The notes beneath the pieces were generated by a model that saw only the letters and a program-made list of their open reading frames with translations, had not been told where the DNA came from and searched no databases. A stretch of DNA of 7,561 bases from RBG-16-64-43 sp035288225 (GTDB taxonomy: Bacteria; Chloroflexota; Anaerolineae; Anaerolineales; RBG-16-64-43), in contig DATEAT010000113.1 in assembly GCA_035288225.1 (NCBI GenBank), positions 1-7,561 on the forward strand. Reading direction: 5' to 3'. Each line of letters starts with the position of its first letter. The first letter of the stretch is position 1. The position numbers and the translations under genes are program-made. Of this stretch, positions 1-7,561 are shown piece by piece.

Positions 1-5
1 GACAC

Positions 6-34
6 TTGACTCCCTGGTATGTGGGCGCTATAAT
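6..34 (+). promoter_or_regulatory. Sigma70-type promoter of rpoB
   Basis: The -35 hexamer is TTGACT (6-11, 5 of 6 consensus) and the -10 hexamer is TATAAT (29-34, perfect), with the optimal 17-bp spacer. There is no extended -10 TG. Transcription would start near position 41, leaving a leader of about 108 nt. A promoter this strong directly before rpoB suggests rpoB is made at least partly independently of whatever lies upstream (commonly rplJ-rplL, not visible here). Any UP element would lie outside the window. Confidence 0.85.
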
Positions 35-91
35 ACCCATTCGCCTACGTCTGGATTGAACTCGCGTCCACCCAATTGGCCACTTTTCGTC

Positions 92-113
92 TCTCCCCTA
101 GAGCCAGGGGAGA
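92..113 (+). promoter_or_regulatory. Hairpin in the rpoB leader
   Basis: TCTCCCCT (92-99) is perfectly complementary to AGGGGAGA (106-113), giving an 8-bp stem with the 6-nt loop AGAGCC. Only four T residues follow (118-121), after an AGCG spacer, so it is a poor intrinsic terminator. CCTAGA (97-102) is also complementary to TCTAGG (135-140), which overlaps the SD, so the hairpin and SD pairing exclude each other. The block 93-109 resembles one in the rpsL leader. A regulatory role is inference. Confidence 0.5.
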
Positions 114-136
114 AGCGTTTTCCTGCGCCCGAAGTC

Positions 137-148
137 TAGGAGTGTCCT

Positions 149-149
<1 letters not shown>
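137..149 (+). promoter_or_regulatory. rpoB ribosome binding site inside a mini-hairpin
   Basis: The SD is AGGAG (138-142), 6 nt before the ATG. It sits in a short inverted repeat, TAGGA (137-141) and TCCTA (145-149), with a 3-nt loop, which could partly hide both the SD and the first base of the start codon. The in-frame TAG at 137-139 rules out an N-terminal extension and fixes the start at 149. Confidence 0.75.
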
Positions 150-4042
<3,893 letters not shown>

Positions 4043-4071
4043 CCCTTCGGCGCGGAGCCCGGCCCGTTGGC

Positions 4072-4100
4072 TTGACGCGTGCCAGGCCACGTGGTAGAAT
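4072..4100 (+). promoter_or_regulatory. Promoter of the str operon (rpsL-rpsG-fusA-tuf)
   Basis: The -35 is TTGACG (4072-4077, 5 of 6) and the -10 is TAGAAT (4095-4100, 5 of 6), with a 17-bp spacer. T4092-G4093 supplies an extended -10 TGn. Transcription would start near 4107, giving a leader of about 175 nt before rpsL. It lies 29 bp after the rpoB stop, so rpsL onward need not depend on rpoB transcription. Confidence 0.8.
4087..4094. promoter_or_regulatory. Palindrome in the str promoter spacer (possible operator)
   Basis: CCACGTGG is a perfect 8-bp palindrome abutting the -10 hexamer on its upstream side and containing the extended -10 TG. A dimeric regulator bound here would block RNA polymerase. 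It is short, and the GTGG half partly doubles as promoter sequence, so it may be coincidental. Confidence 0.25.
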
Positions 4101-4121
4101 TGATGCCCGTCGTATGAATCT

Positions 4122-4146
4122 GGCCGAGTGGGCGGGTTCGTCGGCC
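4122..4146 (+). promoter_or_regulatory. Leader hairpin 1 upstream of rpsL
   Basis: GGCCGA (4122-4127) pairs perfectly with TCGGCC (4141-4146) around a 13-nt G-rich loop. It starts about 15 nt after the predicted transcription start. Of the three leader stems this is the weakest, and it could be chance in GC-rich DNA. Confidence 0.4.
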
Positions 4147-4177
4147 CTCTCGAATTGAATAGCGAATCGCCTGGGGC

Positions 4178-4205
4178 GAGGCCATCGCGTACTCTCGATG
4201 GCCTC
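4178..4205 (+). promoter_or_regulatory. Leader hairpin 2 upstream of rpsL (10-bp perfect stem)
   Basis: GAGGCCATCG (4178-4187) is an exact inverted repeat of CGATGGCCTC (4196-4205), with an 8-nt loop. Past a single C-C mismatch the stem can continue with G4176-C4207, G4175-C4208 and a G4174-T4209 wobble. No T-run follows, so it is not a classical terminator. Its 3' arm overlaps GCCTCCC (4201-4207), which is complementary to the rpsL SD, so forming this stem would keep the SD free. Confidence 0.7.
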
Positions 4206-4235
4206 CCCTACTGCCAAGGACAAGCTCGGAAAGGC

Positions 4236-4263
4236 CCACGGCCGGACGGAATGCCCGGCGTGG
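4236..4263 (+). promoter_or_regulatory. Leader hairpin 3 next to the rpsL SD
   Basis: CCACG (4236-4240) and CCGG (4242-4245), with G4241 bulged, pair with CCGG (4255-4258) and CGTGG (4259-4263). That is 9 bp around a 9-nt loop. The stem ends only 5 nt before the SD AGGGAGG (4269-4275), so it would be compatible with either leader state. Confidence 0.55.
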
Positions 4264-4268
4264 CTGTT

Positions 4269-4275
4269 AGGGAGG
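4269..4275 (+). promoter_or_regulatory. rpsL Shine-Dalgarno that decides the TTG start
   Basis: AGGGAGG ends 6 nt before the TTG at 4282. This strong, correctly spaced SD supports TTG as the start rather than the upstream in-frame ATG at 4198, which has no SD and lies in the arm of leader hairpin 2. Confidence 0.85.
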
Positions 4276-4281
4276 CTGAAA

Positions 4282-4710
4282 TTGCCGACGACTAACCAGC
4301 TCGTGCGCAAGGGGCGCAGCACCAAGCGGGCCAAGAGCAAGGCGCCCGCCCTGCTGTACACGCTCAACTCACGCCGCCAGCGCCGCATTCGCCAACCGCG
4401 CGGGGCGCCACAGAAGCGCGGCGTGTGCACGATCGTACGCACCATGACTCCCAAAAAGCCGAACTCGGCGCTGCGCAAGATCGCGCGCGTGCGCCTGACC
4501 AACGGCATTGAGGTCACCGCCTATATTCCCGGCGAAGGACATTCGCTGCAGGAACACTCGGTGGTGCTGGTGCGCGGCGGACGCGTCAAGGATTTGCCCG
4601 GCGTGCGCTACCACATCGTGCGCGGAACGCTCGACGCCACCGGTGTCGACGCGCGCCGCCAGAGCCGCTCGAAGTACGGCAACAAGCGCCCGAAGGAATC
4701 CGGCAAGTAA
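4282..4710 (+). CDS. rpsL: 30S ribosomal protein S12
   Basis: This is S12 (142 aa), the decoding-centre protein of the small subunit that checks codon-anticodon pairing. The family N-terminus MPTxNQLVRKGR begins at the TTG codon. Core motifs are PQKRGVCT (about 43-50), TPKKPNSALRK (56-66) and GGRVKDLPGVRYH (about 99-111). K58 and K103 correspond to E. coli K42 and K87 (mature numbering), so the usual streptomycin-resistance changes are absent. D104 is the Asp that is methylthiolated in some bacteria. About 15 residues more than E. coli occupy roughly 25-41; B. subtilis S12 has a similar insertion, so this is a known family form. The in-frame extension back to ATG 4198 (28 codons) has no S12 character and is excluded. 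It heads the str operon behind its own promoter and structured leader. Confidence 0.97.
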   Translation: MPTTNQLVRKGRSTKRAKSKAPALLYTLNSRRQRRIRQPRGAPQKRGVCTIVRTMTPKKPNSALRKIARVRLTNGIEVTAYIPGEGHSLQEHSVVLVRGGRVKDLPGVRYHIVRGTLDATGVDARRQSRSKYGNKRPKESGK

Positions 4711-4718
4711 GCTGCCGG
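4700..4718 (+). promoter_or_regulatory. Hairpin across the rpsL stop codon
   Basis: CCGGCA (4700-4705) pairs exactly with TGCCGG (4713-4718). The 7-nt loop holds the TAA stop (4708-4710). In E. coli the rpsL-rpsG junction is where S7 binds its own mRNA, over a longer spacer; here the spacer is only 36 nt. Whether this stem serves S7 feedback is unknown. Confidence 0.35.
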
Positions 4719-4746
4719 GTGGACTCACGGCTAGGGAGCAAAGACG

Positions 4747-5217
4747 ATGGCGCGACGTGAACGGGCAGTCAACCGGCCAACCCCGCCGGACATTCGCTAC
4801 AGCAGCCTCGTCGTCCAGAGGATGATTCACCTGGTCATGCGGCGGGGCAAGAAGAGCACCGCCGCCTCGATCGTCTACGGTGCCTTCGACCTGGTGCAGG
4901 AACGCAGTAAGCGCGAGCCGATGGAAATCTTCGAGGAAGCGCTGAAGAACGTCGCCCCGAGCGTCGAGGTCAAGCCGCGGCGGGTGGGCGGCGCCACGTA
5001 CCAGGTGCCGGTCGAGGTGGAGCCTGGGCGGCGCGAGAGCCTGGCCATGCGCTGGCTCATCGCCGCCAGCCGGGCGCGCGGCGGCAAGTCGATGCGCGAG
5101 AAGCTGGCCGGGGAACTGTTGGATGCGGCCGGCAACACAGGCACGGCGGTCAAGCGCCGTGAGGAAGTGCACAAGATGGCGGAGGCCAACCGCGCCTTCG
5201 CCCATTACCGCTGGTAA
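4747..5217 (+). CDS. rpsG: 30S ribosomal protein S7
   Basis: This is S7 (156 aa, a common full length), the primary 16S rRNA-binding protein that starts assembly of the 30S head and lies near the exit site. The N-terminus MARRERAVNRP is basic, followed by the family pattern of YSSLVVQRMIHLVMRRGKK (about 18-36), KNVAPSVEVKPRRVGGATYQVPVEV as the conserved central segment (about 67-91), RWLIAASRARGGKSM (about 102-116), and the near-invariant tail HKMAEANRAFAHYRW. The ATG at 4747 has an AGGGAG SD (4733-4738) 8 nt upstream. It lies 36 nt after rpsL and is clearly co-transcribed with it. In E. coli S7 represses its own operon by binding mRNA; whether that holds here is not shown. Nothing is truncated or odd. 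Confidence 0.98.
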   Translation: MARRERAVNRPTPPDIRYSSLVVQRMIHLVMRRGKKSTAASIVYGAFDLVQERSKREPMEIFEEALKNVAPSVEVKPRRVGGATYQVPVEVEPGRRESLAMRWLIAASRARGGKSMREKLAGELLDAAGNTGTAVKRREEVHKMAEANRAFAHYRW

Positions 5218-5321
5218 CGAGGGCAAGCGAATTATCTGGCGGACAGCGCGGCTCGCAGGGAGAGCCAGGCAGCACGTTCGACCGGAAACATGCGCTGCAC
5301 GGGTCGCCGAAAGAGACGTAG
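5218..5321 (+). other. rpsG-fusA spacer with two competing weak stems
   Basis: This 104-nt gap is longer than the neighbouring spacers. GGCTC (5250-5254) can pair with GAGCC (5262-5266). Alternatively CTGGC (5236-5240) can pair with GCCAG (5264-5268); both use the same 3' bases. AGAGCCAGG (5261-5269) is identical to 100-108 in the rpoB leader. No convincing promoter, terminator or small gene is seen. Confidence 0.35.
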
Positions 5322-7394
5322 ATGCCACGCCAGATCCCGCTCGAGAGAGTCCGCAATATCGGCATCATCGCTCACATTGATGCCGGTAAGACCACGACTA
5401 CGGAACGAGTCCTGTTCTACACCGGGCGGACGCACCGCCTGGGCTCGGTCGACGAAGGCACGACCGTCACCGATTGGATGGAACAAGAGCGCGAGCGCGG
5501 CATCACCATCGTGGCGGCTGCGGTCAGCGCCGAGTGGCGCGGCTACTTTGTCAATCTGATCGATACCCCGGGGCACATCGACTTCACCGCCGAAGTGCAG
5601 CGTTCGTTGCAGGTGCTGGATGGCGGGGTGGTGGTGTTCGACGCGGTGCAGGGCGTCGAACCCCAGAGCGAAACGGTCTGGCGCCAGGCCGACCGCTACG
5701 GTGTGCCGCGCATCTGCTTCATTAACAAAATGGATCGGGTAGGGGCCTCCTTCGAGCGCTCGGTCGAGAGCATCAGGGAGCGCCTGGGCGCGAACCCCAT
5801 CCCCATTCAATTGCCGATCGGCGCGGAATCCTCGTTTCGGGGCGTGATCGATCTCTTGGCCGGCGAATCCATTCTGTACCCCGACGAACTGGGTGCGGCG
5901 CCCGAGCGTGGTCCGATCCCGCCGGAACTGGAACCGCTCGTGGCAACGCAGCATGCGCGCATGGTCGAGAAAATCGCCGAGACGGACGAGGCCCTGACCC
6001 TCAAGTACCTTGAGGGCAAGCCCATCGCCGCGGACGAGCTGCGGGCAGCCTTGCGCCGGGCGGTGATTGCCGGCACGGCGGCGCCCGTGCTGTGCGGGTC
6101 GGCGCTGCGCAACAAAGGCATCCAGTCGGTGCTCGACGCGGTGTTGGATTTCCTTCCCTCCCCGCTCGACATCCCGGCCGTGCGCGGCGTGCATCCGTCC
6201 ACCGGTGAGGAAGAAATTCGCCCGGCCGACGAGAGCGCACCCCTTAGCGCGCTGGTGTTCAAGATTGTGACCGACCCGTATGTCGGGCGGCTGGCTTACT
6301 TCCGCGTGTACTCGGGAAAAATCATCCAGGGTACGACGGTCTTCAATTCGACCAAGGGCAAGCGCGAGCGCGTCGGGCGTCTGATCCGCATGTATGCCGA
6401 CCGGCGCGAGGAAATGACCGAGATCCTGGCAGGCGACATCGCCGCGGTGCTGGGCATGAAAGACACCTTCACCGGGGATACGTTGTGCGCCACGAGTAAC
6501 CCGATTGTCTTGGAGAACATTTCCTTCCCCACCCCGGTGATCATGGTGGCGATCGAGCCGCGCAGCGCGGCCGACCAGGACAAACTCGCGCAGGCGATGC
6601 AGAAGCTCTCGGAAGAGGACCCCACCTTCCAGGTGCGGGTCGACGAGAACACCGGCCAGACGATCATCGCCGGCATGGGCGAGCTGCACCTGGACGTGCT
6701 GGTCGATCGCATGCGCCGCGAGTTCAACGTCCAGGCCAATGTCGGCCGGCCGCGCGTGGCCTACAAGGAATCGATTACCCGCGCGGTGCCCAAGCTGGAG
6801 TACCGCTACGTCAAGCAGACCGGCGGACATGGCCAGTACGGGCACGTGGTGCTCTCGCTCGAACCGGGCGTGCCCGGCTCGGGCATCACGTTCGAAAACA
6901 AGATCATCGGCGGGTCGATCCCGCGCGAATACATCCCCGGGGTCGAGAAGGGTGTGCGCGAGGCGGGTGAGGCCGGCGTGCTGGCCGGGTATCCGGTTGT
7001 GGATATCGCCGTCAAGCTGATCGACGGCTCGTACCACGAAGTGGACTCGAGCGAAATGGCTTTCAAGATGGCCGGCTCGCTGGGCTTCAAGGAAGGCGTG
7101 CAGCGCGGCGCGCCGGTGTTGCTCGAGCCGGTGATGCGGGTCGAGGTGGTTACGCCGGAGGAATATCTGGGCGACATCATGGGCAACCTTGCGGCCCGGC
7201 GCGGAAACATCCTGGGCATTGAGCCTCGTCCGGGCGCGGCCCAGGCGGTGCGGGCCGTAGTGCCGCTGGCGGAAATGTTCGGCTATGCCACCCAGCTGCG
7301 CTCCTCCACTCAGGGACGCGGGGTGTTCACGATGGAGTTCGACCATTATCAGGCGGTGACCCAAGAGGTCGCCGACAAGGTTATCAAGGCCTAA
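5322..7394 (+). CDS. fusA: Translation elongation factor G
   Basis: This is EF-G (690 aa), the GTPase that drives translocation and, with ribosome recycling factor, splits ribosomes. GTPase motifs are G1 AHIDAGKT (17-24), G2 with T62 in RGITI, G3 DTPGH (81-85, H85 being the catalytic His), G4 NKMD (135-138) and G5 SAL (260-262). Domain II follows (TDPYVGRLAYFRVYSGKI). Domain III has MGELHLDV (452-459, H456). Domain IV has TGGHGQYGHV and the tip loop GSYHEVDSSEMAF with H572. Domain V ends with EMFGYATQLRSSTQGRG. The switch-I stretch reads VDEGTTVTDWMEQERERG instead of the commoner VHEGAATMDWM form, probably lineage-specific. An in-frame TAG (5319-5321) touches the ATG, so the start is certain. 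The SD is weak (GAG, 5313-5315), notable for an abundant protein. Confidence 0.98.
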   Translation: MPRQIPLERVRNIGIIAHIDAGKTTTTERVLFYTGRTHRLGSVDEGTTVTDWMEQERERGITIVAAAVSAEWRGYFVNLIDTPGHIDFTAEVQRSLQVLDGGVVVFDAVQGVEPQSETVWRQADRYGVPRICFINKMDRVGASFERSVESIRERLGANPIPIQLPIGAESSFRGVIDLLAGESILYPDELGAAPERGPIPPELEPLVATQHARMVEKIAETDEALTLKYLEGKPIAADELRAALRRAVIAGTAAPVLCGSALRNKGIQSVLDAVLDFLPSPLDIPAVRGVHPSTGEEEIRPADESAPLSALVFKIVTDPYVGRLAYFRVYSGKIIQGTTVFNSTKGKRERVGRLIRMYADRREEMTEILAGDIAAVLGMKDTFTGDTLCATSNPIVLENISFPTPVIMVAIEPRSAADQDKLAQAMQKLSEEDPTFQVRVDENTGQTIIAGMGELHLDVLVDRMRREFNVQANVGRPRVAYKESITRAVPKLEYRYVKQTGGHGQYGHVVLSLEPGVPGSGITFENKIIGGSIPREYIPGVEKGVREAGEAGVLAGYPVVDIAVKLIDGSYHEVDSSEMAFKMAGSLGFKEGVQRGAPVLLEPVMRVEVVTPEEYLGDIMGNLAARRGNILGIEPRPGAAQAVRAVVPLAEMFGYATQLRSSTQGRGVFTMEFDHYQAVTQEVADKVIKA

Positions 7395-7421
7395 GCGGCC
7401 ATCGCTGCACCGACGTCGAGC

Positions 7422-7427
7422 AGGAGG
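7422..7427 (+). promoter_or_regulatory. tuf Shine-Dalgarno, perfect consensus
   Basis: AGGAGG lies 7 nt before the tuf ATG. It is the strongest SD in the operon and fits the very high EF-Tu output expected. No separate promoter is visible in the 40-nt fusA-tuf gap, so tuf probably shares the operon transcript. Confidence 0.85.
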
Positions 7428-7434
7428 ACGTAAC

Positions 7435-7561
7435 ATGTCGAAGGCGAAGTTTGTACGCAACAAGCCGCATCTGAACGTGGGGACGATGGGGCACATTGAC
7501 CACGGGAAGACGACCTTGACGGCGGCGATCACGAAGGTAAGCCAGATGCTGGGCAAGGCGC
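7435..7561 (+). CDS. tuf: Translation elongation factor Tu (5' part, cut by window end)
   Basis: This is the N-terminal 42 codons of EF-Tu, the GTPase that carries aminoacyl-tRNA to the ribosome. The start reads MSKAKFVRNKPHLNVGTMGH, and the P-loop GHIDHGKT spans residues 19-26, followed by TLTAAITKV. This matches the family N-terminus, with Met18 and Ile21 as mild variants of the usual GTIGHVDHGKT. The ATG follows a perfect SD. The rest of the gene (about 400 residues are usual) lies beyond the window, so its integrity and any second tuf copy cannot be judged. Position after fusA is the classical str operon order. Confidence 0.96.
   Translation, partial: MSKAKFVRNKPHLNVGTMGHIDHGKTTLTAAITKVSQMLGKA

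Larger units (their letters stand above)
4199..4278 (+). promoter_or_regulatory. Alternative anti-SD pairing in the rpsL leader
   Basis: GCCTCCC (4201-4207) is perfectly complementary to GGGAGGC (4270-4276), the rpsL SD, and extends by two G-T wobbles (4200-4277 and 4199-4278). This pairing would sequester the ribosome binding site and enclose hairpin 3, and it cannot coexist with hairpin 2. Two exclusive states are the layout expected of a translational switch or ribosomal-protein feedback leader. The sensing partner, if any, is unknown. Confidence 0.4.

Noticed and set aside
4114..4158. 14-codon leader peptide frame (MNLAEWAGSSALSN) near the str transcription start
   Set aside because: It has no SD, begins within about 10 nt of the predicted start site, and has no run of a regulatory amino acid. 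Such short frames are expected by chance.
4174..4209. Hairpin 2 as the rpoB transcription terminator
   Set aside because: No T-run follows, and the stem lies downstream of the str promoter, so it would also terminate the str transcript.
4441..4614. Streptomycin-resistance changes in S12
   Set aside because: The Lys equivalents of E. coli K42 and K87 and the nearby Pro are all retained.
5232..7556. 774-codon open frame on the minus strand covering fusA
   Set aside because: It spans a whole conserved EF-G gene and runs into tuf; its composition is that of an antisense shadow.

Overview
This window is a piece of bacterial core information-processing DNA: rpoB (RNA polymerase beta subunit), then the str operon rpsL-rpsG-fusA-tuf (ribosomal proteins S12 and S7, EF-G, and the 5' end of EF-Tu). 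All genes are on the + strand. The DNA is GC-rich with strong G/C third-position preference, which explains the very long antisense open frames. The RpoB, S12 and EF-G sequences read most like Chloroflexota, perhaps an Anaerolineae-type lineage. That placement rests on remembered family resemblance (for example the EF-G switch-I stretch and the S12 insertion), not on a search. No mobile element, CRISPR array, tRNA or rRNA is visible.

Layout. Positions 1-148 hold a near-consensus sigma70-type promoter (TTGACT, 17 bp, TATAAT) and a leader of about 108 nt with an 8-bp hairpin. rpoB fills 149-4042. Positions 4043-4281 have no gene but carry a second promoter (TTGACG, 17 bp, TAGAAT with an extended -10 TG) and a leader of about 175 nt with three hairpins. 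rpsL starts at a TTG (4282) behind a strong Shine-Dalgarno (SD) sequence. rpsG follows after 36 nt, fusA after a further 104 nt, and tuf after a further 40 nt; tuf is cut by the window end. I found no convincing intrinsic terminator, so read-through from rpoB into the str operon is possible. The second promoter still indicates a separate transcription unit.

The genes are textbook; the unusual points are in their arrangement and the non-coding DNA. (1) rpoC, which normally follows rpoB directly, is absent between rpoB and rpsL. (2) RpoB carries about 135 extra residues between its PVFDGA and DGKSG motifs, with four copies of a Trp-centred helical motif. (3) In the rpsL leader the 3' arm of a strong 10-bp hairpin is also complementary to the rpsL SD, giving two mutually exclusive folds that could act as a translational switch. 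(4) The rpoB and rpsL leaders share a 17-nt block with 14 identities, and in both leaders this block can pair with the local SD. (5) RpoB has Thr at the rifampicin-contact position equivalent to E. coli Arg529.

Together the products make the RNA polymerase catalytic core half (beta), two 30S proteins (decoding-centre S12 and head protein S7), and the two main elongation GTPases. A shared leader element would be a plausible way to couple transcription and translation capacity, but this is inference from sequence only.
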